From Nakamurella silvestris (GTDB taxonomy: Bacteria; Actinomycetota; Actinomycetes; Mycobacteriales; Nakamurellaceae): DNA of 64,000 nt. A program made the position numbers and the translations under genes. Where the stretch lies: assembly GCA_003576535.1 (NCBI GenBank), contig QXCQ01000091.1, positions 1-64,000 on the forward strand. The letters are read 5' to 3'. A model generated the notes under the pieces. The model was not told the origin of the DNA. It made no database searches and saw nothing but the letters and a program-made list of their open reading frames with translations. Positions within the stretch are counted from its first letter, which is position 1; every line of letters starts with the position of its first letter. Shown here piece by piece: positions 34,892 to 43,199 of the stretch.

Positions 34892-36820
34892 TCAACGACG
34901 GCGGCGACGCGAACGGGTCCCGGACATCGTCCGTCCGAGTGCACCCCCGAGGGCGCTGCCCAGGGATTTGAAGAAGGAGGACACCGCCGGATTGCCTGTC
35001 AGATCCGCGAGGATGCCACCCTGCGGCGGCAACGGCGGCGGTTGGTCCGGCCAGACCGGGTCGGGCAGCGGGGGCGGCAACGGGAATGACGTGCCGATCG
35101 GCGGCAGGGGCACACCTGCCGGGCCCTGGGGAGCGGGCGGGGCCGGGTCCGGCGTGCTCAGCCGGCCGGTCAGCCGTTCGTAGGCCGAATCGCGGTCGAG
35201 GGCGACGGCGTACGTGGGCAGCAACGGGGAGGCGGCAAGGATCCCCGCCCGGGTGCTCTCCGGGGCCGGGGCCATCAGCGACCGCGGAGCACGAACCCTG
35301 GTCCAGGCCACCGGGGTCGGGGCACCGTTCTCGCTCAACACCGTCACGATGGCCTCGCCGGTGCCGGCGCTGGTCAACGCCGAAGCCAGGTCGTAGTCCT
35401 TGGTGAACGGGTAGGTCTTGACGGTGGCACGCAGCGCCTGCTCGTCCGCCGGGGTGAAGGCGCGCAAGGCATGTTGGATGCGGGCACCGAGTTGGGACAG
35501 GACCGGGCCGGGCAGATCAGTGGGGAGCTGGGTGCAGAAGAACACCCCGACCCCCTTGGAACGAATGAGTTTCACGGTCTGGGCGACGGCGGTGTGGAAC
35601 GCCTTGGAGGCATCGGCGAACAGCAGATGGGCCTCGTCGAACAGGAACACCAATTTGGGTTTGTCCAGATCCCCGGCCTCCGGGAGCTGCTCGAAAAGCT
35701 CTGCGAGCAACCACATCAGGAAGGTGGAGAACAGTGCGGGCCGGGTGTCCAGGGCCGCCGACTCCACCAGGCTGACCACCCCGCGTCCGTCGATCGTCCT
35801 GATCAGATCGGCGATCTCGAACTCGGTCTCGCCGAAGAACTGGTCCCCGCCCTGGGCCTCGAGGTTCGTCACCGCCCGCAGGATCACCCCGGCGGTCGAC
35901 TTCGACACCCCGCCCAGGTCTTTCAGGTCGGCCTTGCCCTCGTCTCCGGTGAGATGACTGATGACCGCCCGCAGATCCTTCAGGTCCAACAGCGGAAGGT
36001 TGCGCTGATCCGACCAGTGGAAGATGAGACCGAGGGTGGACTCCTGGGTGTCGTTCAGGTCGAGTACCTTCGACAACAGGATGGGGCCGAAGGAATCGAC
36101 GGTGGCTCGGATGGGGACGCCTTGGCCCTGACCGGCCAGGGCCAGGAACTCGACCGGGAAGGCCTGGGGCACCCAGTGATCGGCGGTGTCCGCTGCGCGC
36201 TGGGTGACCCGGTCGGAGGTCTCCCCCGCCACCGCCAATCCGGAGAGGTCGCCCTTGATGTCGGGCATGACGATCGGCACACCGGCGGCACTGAGCTGCT
36301 CGGCGATGAGCTGCAAGGTCTTGGTCTTGCCGGTACCGGTGGCACCGGCCACCAGACCGTGCCGGTTGAACATCGCGAGCGGGATCGTGACATCGGCCCC
36401 TGGGTTCGCCCTGGCCGCACCGCCCGGTCCGTCCAGGGTGACCACGGACCCGAGGGTGACGGCTGCCGCGGTGGTCGCATATCCGGCGGCGATGCCGGCC
36501 GCGACGGGGCTGATCCGGAGGTCCGCCACCGGGACCTGCGGGGACAGGCCCTGCGTGGGTGGCCCGGGGGCCGCCGCGGGTTCCGCAGCTGCGGCAGACT
36601 CGGGGGGCGCGGCAGATTCGGGGACCGCGGCAGATCCGGGGACTGCGGCAGGTCCAGGGACTGCGGCAGGTTCGAGGGCAGGCGCAGGATCGGGGGCCGC
36701 AGCGGGTTCGGATGCTGCGGCAGGTGCGGGAACCGGCGGGGGTAGATCCACCGTCCTGCCACCGACCGCCGGTGCCTCGGAAGGCGTGGCGCTGCTCTCG
36801 TTCTCGGGAATCTGACTCAT
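34892..36820 (-). CDS. HerA-like ATPase (DUF853 family)
   Basis: A 642-residue P-loop ATPase of the HerA/FtsK-like DUF853 family. A low-complexity Ala/Pro-rich head (about 25-95) precedes the ATPase domain. Walker A is GATGTGKT (159-166) and Walker B is [27 protein letters not shown] carries a sensor-like position. The C-terminus is proline-rich and ends in a basic RSRRRRR tail. Relatives are called putative helicases, but their role is not established. ATG 36820 has AAAGGACC upstream. It probably starts a three-gene unit with the Pro-rich and Gly-rich proteins. Confidence 0.88.
   Translation of the reverse strand: MSQIPENESSATPSEAPAVGGRTVDLPPPVPAPAAASEPAAAPDPAPALEPAAVPGPAAVPGSAAVPESAAPPESAAAAEPAAAPGPPTQGLSPQVPVADLRISPVAAGIAAGYATTAAAVTLGSVVTLDGPGGAARANPGADVTIPLAMFNRHGLVAGATGTGKTKTLQLIAEQLSAAGVPIVMPDIKGDLSGLAVAGETSDRVTQRAADTADHWVPQAFPVEFLALAGQGQGVPIRATVDSFGPILLSKVLDLNDTQESTLGLIFHWSDQRNLPLLDLKDLRAVISHLTGDEGKADLKDLGGVSKSTAGVILRAVTNLEAQGGDQFFGETEFEIADLIRTIDGRGVVSLVESAALDTRPALFSTFLMWLLAELFEQLPEAGDLDKPKLVFLFDEAHLLFADASKAFHTAVAQTVKLIRSKGVGVFFCTQLPTDLPGPVLSQLGARIQHALRAFTPADEQALRATVKTYPFTKDYDLASALTSAGTGEAIVTVLSENGAPTPVAWTRVRAPRSLMAPAPESTRAGILAASPLLPTYAVALDRDSAYERLTGRLSTPDPAPPAPQGPAGVPLPPIGTSFPLPPPLPDPVWPDQPPPLPPQGGILADLTGNPAVSSFFKSLGSALGGALGRTMSGTRSRRRRR
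36591..36678. repeat. 18-bp tandem repeats inside the HerA-like gene
   Basis: Five degenerate copies of an 18-bp unit beginning GCGGCAG encode the AAVPGx/AAPPES repeats in the N-terminal low-complexity region. Copy number can vary without a frameshift. Confidence 0.75.
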
Positions 36821-36918
36821 CGACAGAGGTCCTTTCAGCGGTATACCCACTGGTGCGAAGTGCGTCGAGCCTAGCCGCCGGCGGGTGTGCCGAGGGTGCT
36901 CGACGGGCAGCCGAGGAC

Positions 36919-36924
36919 TAGGGT
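36919..36924 (+). promoter_or_regulatory. -10 box TAGGGT for oligoribonuclease
   Basis: TAGGGT lies 8 bases before GTG 36933, with no ribosome site, indicating a leaderless mRNA. Confidence 0.55.
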
Positions 36925-36932
36925 TTTCCTCT

Positions 36933-37535
36933 GTGACCGACAGACTTGTGTGGATTGATTGCGAAATGACCGGCCTTGATCTGGGCAAGGACGCCCTGAT
37001 CGAGATTGCCGCCCTGGTGACCGATGCGGATCTGAACATCCTCGGCACCGGGGTCGACGTGGTGATCCACGCCGATGACGACGTGCTGGCGACGATGCCG
37101 GAGATCGTCCGGGAGATGCACGAGAAGTCCGGGCTGACCGAGGAGGTACGCGCCTCGACGGTGACCTTGGAGGAGGCCGAGCAGACCGTGCTGGCCTACA
37201 TCCGGGAGTTCGTGCCGGATTCCTCGACCGCGCCGCTGGCCGGCAACTCGATCGGGACCGACCGTGGCTTCATCTCCCGGGACATGACCGAGCTGGACAA
37301 GCACCTGCACTACCGGATGATCGACGTGTCCTCGATCAAGGAACTCTGCCGACGCTGGTACCCGCGGATCTACTTCGCGCAGCCCGCGAAGGGGATGGCC
37401 CACCGGGCACTGGCCGACATCGAGGAGTCGATCCGCGAACTCGCCTACTACCGGCGTACCGCCTTCGTCCCTCAGCCTGGACCGACGAGCGAGCAGGCCC
37501 AGGCCGTCGCCGCGGAGTTGTTGGGAAACAGCTGA
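36933..37535 (+). CDS. orn: Oligoribonuclease
   Basis: A 3'-5' exoribonuclease that clears di- to pentanucleotides, including pGpG from c-di-GMP turnover. 200 residues, standard length. DEDD motifs are visible: [10 protein letters not shown] (D9, E11), [10 protein letters not shown] and [14 protein letters not shown] 36933 is the start, supported by the leaderless promoter. A tRNA-His gene follows 107 bases past the stop. Confidence 0.96.
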   Translation: MTDRLVWIDCEMTGLDLGKDALIEIAALVTDADLNILGTGVDVVIHADDDVLATMPEIVREMHEKSGLTEEVRASTVTLEEAEQTVLAYIREFVPDSSTAPLAGNSIGTDRGFISRDMTELDKHLHYRMIDVSSIKELCRRWYPRIYFAQPAKGMAHRALADIEESIRELAYYRRTAFVPQPGPTSEQAQAVAAELLGNS

Positions 37536-37642
37536 TCAGGGACCCTGTCTGAGCGAATCGGGCACCTGCGGGGGAAACGATTTCAGTTCCGCCGGGCGGA
37601 TCGGTTAAGCTACTTCAGGTCGCTGAGAGATCAGCGGACATG

Positions 37643-37718
37643 GTGGGCGTAGCTCAGCTGGTAGAGCACTGGCTTGTGGTGCCGGTGGTCGCGGGTTCGA
37701 GTCCCGTCGCTCACCCCA
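37643..37718 (+). tRNA. tRNA-His (GTG anticodon), CCA encoded
   Basis: A full cloverleaf: acceptor GTGGGCG/CGCTCAC, anticodon stem 69-73/81-85 with loop TTGTGGT giving anticodon GTG, and a TTCGAGT T-loop. C73 and the preceding G (37642, G-1) are the histidine identity pair. CCA is present in the DNA (37716-37718). Confidence 0.97.
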
Positions 37719-37725
37719 TGTGGGA

Positions 37726-37757
37726 CCGAAGGGCCGCGAGAGATCGCGGCCCTTCGG
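37726..37757 (+). terminator. Terminator after tRNA-His
   Basis: A perfect 14-bp stem (37726-37739 with 37744-37757) with a GAGA loop, followed by CGTTTCC. Confidence 0.85.
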
Positions 37758-37947
37758 CGTTTCCCGGGCCGGTGGTCGATCACTCGCCTGAGGTTGTGCT
37801 CCCTGATCGGACCCGGAAGGGTGAACCGCGATCCGCAGACGCAGCAGATGCCTGGCTGGCCCCGTTACTTCCAGTGAGCATCGTGGATGCTTGATCGCTG
37901 CCCGGTGACGGAAGGTGATCTCCCCCTCTCACGGAAGCAGGGTTGCG

Positions 37948-39741
37948 ATGTCCGATCCATCGCGGTTTCGAAAACTGATCATCGCCGCATGCGCGATCGC
38001 CGGGGTGGTCCTCACCATGGCGCCGGCCCAGGCCAGCACGGCCCCGGCCGTCGCGGCGGCACCCCGTCCGGTAGCTCAGGACTTCCCGCCGGGTACCGAC
38101 ACCTCGAACCTGCCAAGACTCGTAGGCTGGGGCAGCGGCGCAGCCACCGTCCCAGTATTCACCCAGACCGGGACCGCACTCGATGGCAAGGAAATCGCTC
38201 AGGTCAAGAACGGAACGGACGATTCCTGCGTTATTGCCGAAGGCAGTCTCTCCTGCCGGGGCACTGTTGGCACCTTTTATGGCAATTCCGGTGATATGAC
38301 CGGAAAGTTCGTGACTGCAGTCGGTGTCGGATTCGTCCACTCCTGTGCCGTTGCGAGCGGTAAAGCCTACTGCTGGGGTCAGAACTACTGGGGCCAGCTC
38401 GGCCACCAGATAACCGACGAGTTCGAGGTTGCAGACCACCCTGTCGCGGTCTACGACGGCGACGCATTGAGCGGAAAAATTGTGACCGATATTGCTGTCG
38501 GATTCGACTCCACATGCGCAATTGCGGACGGCAAGATTTATTGCTGGGGGTATCTTCCCACCATCCATGGAACCTTCCACAATGTCGAGCGGCCGGTCGC
38601 CTTCGACCCGAATGGAATTCTGAAGAACAAGGTCATTACCTCACTCACCAGCGGGATGGGGCACTACTGTGTCACGGCGGACGGTGCCGCCTACTGTTGG
38701 GGCAGCAACGATCATGGTCAATTGGGGGTCGGGTCACAGGTGGGATGGTCGCGCCTGCCGCTCCTCGTTCACATGGGTGGTGTTCTGAATGGGCTGACCA
38801 TCAAGACCATCAGTGCGGGGGATCTTTCAACATGTGTTACCGCAGGAAAAGGGTCAGTAAGCCGGGCTTACTGCTGGGGCAGCAACGACTACAACGAAAC
38901 CGGCACCAACAGCCCCTACAAAACCATCCACCTTCCGAGGGCTGTGGCGACCCCGGGAGACCTGAGCACCAAGAACGTCACCGGCGTCTCGATCAAAGAG
39001 GAGGGTGGATGCCTGCTCGCCGAGCAGAAAGCCTACTGCTGGGGCCGCAACCTCGGAGGCAAGCTCGGAAACGGCACCACCACGGCGAGCCCGGTGCCGG
39101 TGCCGGCATCCACCAACGGGGTGTTGCAGTCCCGCATCGTGCTCTCCCTGAGTTCCGGCACCGTGTCCACCAGTTCCGTAGCAATCACCAAGCCGGTCTT
39201 CGGCGATATCGCACCCACCAACGCCACCTACGACGATGCTGCATGGTCCGTCGGCAGCGGAATCGTACGCAGTGTCGGAGGACAGTTCGCGCCCAGCACC
39301 AAGGTCTCGCGCTTGGACGGGGCGATCTTCCTGTACAGGTTCAAACACCCAGGTGAGCCGGTCCCCCCGTGCTTCGGCAACATTCGCAAGTTCACCGACG
39401 TGGCCAAGAACGACAGCGGCTGCGGTGCGATCGAATGGCTGGTGAACGACGATATCATCGCCGGTGGGGGCAAGTTCCACTCGCGTGACCCGCTCCTGCG
39501 GCAGGACTTCGCCACCTGGATGTTCCGCGCCCACCACCCGAACGTCGACAATCAGGTCTGCGCAGGGAGGCACCGCATCTTCACCGATGTACCCAAGCAG
39601 AACCCTTCCTGCGGCAACATCGAGTGGCTCAGCAAGACAGGCTTCAGCGCCAGCGTCGGCACCTTCCAACCCACCGCCGCCGTCACGCGCATCAGTTTGG
39701 CCACCTTCCTGCACCGCCTCGACTCCGTCGACCGCCACTAA
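37948..39741 (+). CDS. Secreted RCC1-repeat propeller protein with SLH-like C-terminus
   Basis: A 597-residue secreted protein. The signal peptide (about 1-30) is followed by six or seven RCC1-type propeller repeats (about 50-420). Most repeats end in YCWG, with a second cysteine about 8-12 residues earlier (SCAVASGKAYCWG, TCAIADGKIYCWG), so each blade may hold a disulphide. Three SLH-like repeats (about 425-597) close it, related to those of the GH2 and M64 proteins but more divergent. ATG 37948 is preferred over GTG 37915, which abuts its ribosome site. Codons in the propeller part use A and T more often than the neighbouring genes, hinting at transfer. RCC1 proteins bind partners through the propeller; the ligand is unknown. 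Confidence 0.85.
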   Translation: MSDPSRFRKLIIAACAIAGVVLTMAPAQASTAPAVAAAPRPVAQDFPPGTDTSNLPRLVGWGSGAATVPVFTQTGTALDGKEIAQVKNGTDDSCVIAEGSLSCRGTVGTFYGNSGDMTGKFVTAVGVGFVHSCAVASGKAYCWGQNYWGQLGHQITDEFEVADHPVAVYDGDALSGKIVTDIAVGFDSTCAIADGKIYCWGYLPTIHGTFHNVERPVAFDPNGILKNKVITSLTSGMGHYCVTADGAAYCWGSNDHGQLGVGSQVGWSRLPLLVHMGGVLNGLTIKTISAGDLSTCVTAGKGSVSRAYCWGSNDYNETGTNSPYKTIHLPRAVATPGDLSTKNVTGVSIKEEGGCLLAEQKAYCWGRNLGGKLGNGTTTASPVPVPASTNGVLQSRIVLSLSSGTVSTSSVAITKPVFGDIAPTNATYDDAAWSVGSGIVRSVGGQFAPSTKVSRLDGAIFLYRFKHPGEPVPPCFGNIRKFTDVAKNDSGCGAIEWLVNDDIIAGGGKFHSRDPLLRQDFATWMFRAHHPNVDNQVCAGRHRIFTDVPKQNPSCGNIEWLSKTGFSASVGTFQPTAAVTRISLATFLHRLDSVDRH

Positions 39742-39761
39742 CCCCCTCTAGAACCCACAAT

Positions 39762-39804
39762 TTCTGGCATCTGGTGCTCGAATATCGAGCACCAGATGCC
39801 AGAA
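39762..39804. terminator. Perfect 19-bp hairpin after the RCC1 gene
   Basis: Arms 39762-39780 and 39786-39804 are exact complements around an AATAT loop. It is probably the RCC1 gene terminator. Its AT loop within long perfect arms resembles the hairpins at 114-160 and 63878-63926. Confidence 0.8.
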
Positions 39805-39879
39805 CCGTGAGAGGGAACTAGTCCTGCGGTACCGATCCGGTCGATACCTCGGGGCGATGTGTGCAGCCCTCACAGTTTC

Positions 39880-39885
39880 TACCGT
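39880..39885 (+). promoter_or_regulatory. -10 box TACCGT for the alr-like gene
   Basis: TACCGT ends 6 bases before ATG 39892 and supports that start over GTG 39859. Confidence 0.5.
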
Positions 39886-39891
39886 CAGGAC

Positions 39892-41070
39892 ATGCCAACT
39901 ACCGCGCTTCTCGCCGGAGCGACCTGTCTGAGAGAAACACCCGCCGGACCCTACGTCCAGGTGGACCTCGACGCGGTGGCCTCGAACGTCCGGCAGCTTC
40001 GAGCCCTGAGTTCCGGGGATCTGTTCGCCGTGGTGAAATCGGACGGTTTCGGCCACGGAGCCGTCGCCGTGGCCCGGACTGCCCTGGCCAACGGCGCGAC
40101 CGGGCTCGGCGTCACCTCGGTCACCGAGGCCTACGAGCTGCGTGAGGCCGGGATCCTCGCCCCGATCCTCAGCTGGCTCAACCCGGCCGAAACAGATTTC
40201 ACACCTGCTGTTCTCGCCGGGATCGACATCGCCGTCCCCAGCCTGGACCACCTGCACGCCGTGACCACGGCCGCACGTGCCACCGGCCGGGCAGCCCGGG
40301 TCCACCTGCACCTGGATGTCGGGATGTCCCGGGACGGCGCGCCCTTCCAGGAGTGGCACCGGCTGTTCCTGACCACCCGGGGAGCCGTCCGGGACGGTCT
40401 GGTCGAGATGGTCGGGATGATGGGTCATCTCGGCTGCGCGGACCGCCCCGGGGACCCCTGTACCGCCCCCGAGATCCGGCGATTCACCTCGGGCATCCTG
40501 GCCGCGCGAGTGGCCGGCCTGCGCCCCGCCGTCTGCCACCTCGCCGCCACGGCCGCCACCCTGGTCGAACCGTCGGCAGCGTTCGGCGGCAGCAGATGCG
40601 GAGCCGGACTCGTCGGGATCGACCCCACCCGGTCCGGCTCGCTGAAGCCTGCCATGACCCTGGCCGCCCCCGTCGTCGCCCTTCGCCAGGTGAAGGCCGG
40701 CACGCCGGTCGGCTACGGCCACGAACACACCACCAGCCGTGGCACCACCCTCGCGCTGCTCCCCCTCGGCTATGCCGACGGCATCCCGCGCGCCGCCGCG
40801 ACCCGCGCCGAGGTCCTCCTGCGCGGCCGGCGGTTCCCACTGATCGGGCAGGTGTCGATGGATCAGATCGTGGTGGATGTCGGAGACACCCCGGTTCATC
40901 TGGGCGATACCGCGACTGTTTTCGGACCCGGCACCGACGGTGCCCCGACCATGGCGGATTGGGCGGACTGGTCCGGCACGATCGAGCACGACATCGTGTC
41001 CGGCATCGGACGCCGGGTCCGGCGTCTCTACCTCTCCTCCCCGTCCCCCCAGGAAGCAGCCAGCGCATGA
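39892..41070 (+). CDS. Alanine racemase-like protein with altered active-site residues
   Basis: A fold-type III PLP racemase of 392 residues, overlapping a D-Ala-D-Ala ligase gene. The PLP lysine is kept (AVVKSDGFGHG, K49). The motif normally reads VVKAxAYGHG, so the PLP-phosphate tyrosine is phenylalanine here. The second catalytic residue, a tyrosine in the usual SYGxTYxA motif, aligns with His279 (VGYGHEHTT). The HxANSAA element reads HLAATAATL. LGYADGIPR and the late MDQ motif (GQVSMDQ) are normal. It is therefore either a racemase with shifted specificity or one that uses histidine as the second base. A housekeeping alr probably exists elsewhere. The start is ATG 39892 from the leaderless promoter. 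Confidence 0.85.
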   Translation: MPTTALLAGATCLRETPAGPYVQVDLDAVASNVRQLRALSSGDLFAVVKSDGFGHGAVAVARTALANGATGLGVTSVTEAYELREAGILAPILSWLNPAETDFTPAVLAGIDIAVPSLDHLHAVTTAARATGRAARVHLHLDVGMSRDGAPFQEWHRLFLTTRGAVRDGLVEMVGMMGHLGCADRPGDPCTAPEIRRFTSGILAARVAGLRPAVCHLAATAATLVEPSAAFGGSRCGAGLVGIDPTRSGSLKPAMTLAAPVVALRQVKAGTPVGYGHEHTTSRGTTLALLPLGYADGIPRAAATRAEVLLRGRRFPLIGQVSMDQIVVDVGDTPVHLGDTATVFGPGTDGAPTMADWADWSGTIEHDIVSGIGRRVRRLYLSSPSPQEAASA

Positions 41071-42053
41071 AGACAACGGAACACCCGCATCGCCGTCGGG
41101 TCGCGGTGATCGGCGGCGGCGAGAACTGCGAGCACGAGGTCTCGCTGTCCTCTGCTGCCTCCGTCCGGACCGGCCTGGAACCCCGGTACGAGGTCACCTC
41201 CCTCACGATCGGCCTCGACGGGATCTGGTGCAACGACGCCGGCCGGCCACTGGGTAGCTCCCGGGTCTCCAGCGTGGCACGGGCGACGGAGGTTCTCGGC
41301 GGTGCCGATGTGGTTTTCCCGGTGGTGCACGGCCCACGAGGCGAGGACGGAACGCTCTCGGCCTACCTGGACCTGCTGGGCCTGCCCGCGATCGGTACCG
41401 GCACCCGCGGAGGTGCCATCGCGATGGACAAGTGGGCGACCAAGGTGATCGCCGAGGCAGTGGGGATCCGCACCGCCCCTGGCCGCCTGCTCACCAGCAC
41501 CGAGAGCGCCGAAGCCGTCACCTGGACGGGTCCGGTGGTGGTCAAACCGGTCGCTGCCGGCTCCAGCCACGGCGTCACCCTCGTCCACGAGCCCTCCGGG
41601 TTGTCCGCCGCTGTCGAACTCGCCCGGACCCTGGACGACCGGGTGCTGATCGAGGAGCTGCTCGTGGGCCGGGAGATCGACATCGCGGTACTCCGGACCG
41701 CGGACGGAGAGGTGAGGGTATCTGCGCCGCTGGAGATCTCGAATGTCACCGGGGGTGTGTTCGGCACCGAGCAGAAATACGACGGAACCGCGTCCTTCCG
41801 GGTTCCGGCCGATCTGGCCGAGGCCGAAGTCGCCACGATCTCCGCCGCCGCCCGGTCGATCTTCCACACCCTGGGCTGCGACGGCGTCGCCCGCTGCGAC
41901 TTCTTCCTGACCGATGACGGCCTGGTCCTCAACGAGGTCAACACGATGCCGGGAATGACGGCCCATTCGCAGGTGCCGAAGATGTTCGCCGCTGTCGGGC
42001 TGTCCTACCCGGATCTGCTGGACGAGCTGGTCCGGGCTGCCCTCACCCGCTAG
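41067..42053 (+). CDS. D-alanine-D-alanine ligase
   Basis: An ATP-grasp ligase joining two D-alanines for peptidoglycan, 328 residues. Conserved elements are GGENCEHEVSLSSA (N-terminal substrate site), HGPRGEDGT, AAGSSHGV, the omega-loop TEQKYDG, DGVARCDFFL and NEVNTMPGMT. The KY pair in the omega-loop is typical of D-Ala-D-Ala ligases and argues against a VanA-type D-lactate enzyme. ATG 41067 overlaps the racemase stop (ATGA), so both are translated together. No mur genes are nearby, unlike housekeeping ddl loci, so this may be an accessory copy. Confidence 0.92.
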   Translation: MKTTEHPHRRRVAVIGGGENCEHEVSLSSAASVRTGLEPRYEVTSLTIGLDGIWCNDAGRPLGSSRVSSVARATEVLGGADVVFPVVHGPRGEDGTLSAYLDLLGLPAIGTGTRGGAIAMDKWATKVIAEAVGIRTAPGRLLTSTESAEAVTWTGPVVVKPVAAGSSHGVTLVHEPSGLSAAVELARTLDDRVLIEELLVGREIDIAVLRTADGEVRVSAPLEISNVTGGVFGTEQKYDGTASFRVPADLAEAEVATISAAARSIFHTLGCDGVARCDFFLTDDGLVLNEVNTMPGMTAHSQVPKMFAAVGLSYPDLLDELVRAALTR

Positions 42054-42077
42054 AACCTTCGGCAGCCGCGGGTGTGA

Positions 42078-42527
42078 TCAGGTCACCCCGTGTCGCACCT
42101 CCGGCAAGGAGGTGACCTCCTCGTCGGTGAACAGCCTCGACCGGATGAGGAATCGCTTGCCGGTCGGGGACTCCACACTGAACCCGCCGCCGCGACCCTT
42201 CACCACGTCGACGGTCAGGTGGGTGTGGGACCAGTAGGCGAACTGGGAGACCGACATCCAGAACTCGATCGGCTGGGCCAGCCCGGCATCCAGGTCGGCC
42301 AGGTGCACGTCCTGTCCCCCCAGACGGAACTCCCCCACCGGGTAACACATGGGCGAGGAGCCGTCACAACATCCGCCGGACTGGTGGAACATCAGCGGAC
42401 CATGGACCTCGGTCAACTCGGTGAGCAACTCGATCGCCGCCGGGGTGAGGGCGACCCGGCTGGGGGCCGAAGGCGCGTCCTCGTGCCCCACCTCGGTGCT
42501 CGCATCGATCTCGTGAGCGGATGTCAT
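42078..42527 (-). CDS. DUF779 protein
   Basis: A 149-residue protein of the DUF779 family. The signature MFHQSGGCCDGSSPMCYP (about 46-63) holds three cysteines that could bind metal. Family members are often encoded beside aldehyde dehydrogenases, as here, but the function is not established. ATG 42527 has AAGGAG six bases upstream. TrmL lies between it and the ALDH gene on the same strand. Confidence 0.9.
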   Translation of the reverse strand: MTSAHEIDASTEVGHEDAPSAPSRVALTPAAIELLTELTEVHGPLMFHQSGGCCDGSSPMCYPVGEFRLGGQDVHLADLDAGLAQPIEFWMSVSQFAYWSHTHLTVDVVKGRGGGFSVESPTGKRFLIRSRLFTDEEVTSLPEVRHGVT

Positions 42528-42595
42528 CGTAGGCTCCTTACCTGATGCGCCGTCGACTCCGTGCGGAGCCGAGGGACCGACAGGCGGACCCTCTA

Positions 42596-43060
42596 CTACA
42601 AGGGTGCGCCCTCAAAGCCGTTCTGTCGCCAGGCCTCGTACAGGGCGATCGATGCACTGTTGGCCAGGTTCAGTGATCGACGGCCGGGCAGCATCGGGAT
42701 CTTCACCTTGGCGGTGACCCGATCGGAGTCGAGCACATCGTCCGGCAACCCGACCGACTCCGGCCCGAACAGGAGGACATCACCGTCCTGGTAGGTGATG
42801 TCGGTGTAGTTGACCGAGCCTTTGCTGGTGAAGGCGAAGACGCGTTCCGGTTGCATGGTTTCCCACGCCGCCTCCAGGTTCGGGTGCACCGTCATCCGGG
42901 CCAGATCGTGGTAGTCCAGACCTGCCCGACGCAGTTTGGAATCCTCCAGGGTGAACCCGAGCGGCTCGATCAGATGCAGCTCACACCCGGTGACGGCGGA
43001 GAGCCGGATCGCGTTGCCGGTGTTCGGCGGGATCTCGGGATGGAAGAAGACGAGTCGCAT
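42596..43060 (-). CDS. trmL: tRNA (cytidine(34)-2'-O)-methyltransferase
   Basis: A SPOUT-class methyltransferase that modifies the wobble base of leucine tRNAs with SAM. 154 residues. Family motifs are HPEIPPNTGNAIRLSA, LFGPESVGLP and IPMLPGRRSLNLANSASIALYE, which form the SAM-binding knot. ATG 43060 is chosen; a GTG directly before it (43063) is the alternative. Confidence 0.94.
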   Translation of the reverse strand: MRLVFFHPEIPPNTGNAIRLSAVTGCELHLIEPLGFTLEDSKLRRAGLDYHDLARMTVHPNLEAAWETMQPERVFAFTSKGSVNYTDITYQDGDVLLFGPESVGLPDDVLDSDRVTAKVKIPMLPGRRSLNLANSASIALYEAWRQNGFEGAPL

Positions 43061-43120
43061 CACCGGATCAGGGTATCCGCCGACAGACCCCGAGGCTCAA
43101 TCGCGGGCCGCACGTGGGGA

Positions 43121-43158
43121 CCCCGCGCCGCCGCCGGTCTGGCGACGACGGCGCGGGG
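43121..43158 (-). terminator. Terminator of the aldehyde dehydrogenase gene
   Basis: A perfect 10-bp stem (43121-43130 with 43149-43158) lies just past the ALDH stop, upstream of trmL, so trmL probably has its own promoter. Confidence 0.65.
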
Positions 43159-43199
43159 AGCTCAACTGTGCGATTGGAGCCGCCCGATGTCCGCAGGGC

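Noticed and set aside
36885-36932. An upstream ATG start for oligoribonuclease
   Set aside because: The extension ([11 protein letters not shown]) is not family-like, and the TAGGGT box directs leaderless transcription at GTG 36933.
39892-42053. VanA-type glycopeptide resistance cassette
   Set aside because: The ligase keeps the KY pair of D-Ala-D-Ala ligases, and there is no vanH, vanX or two-component system.
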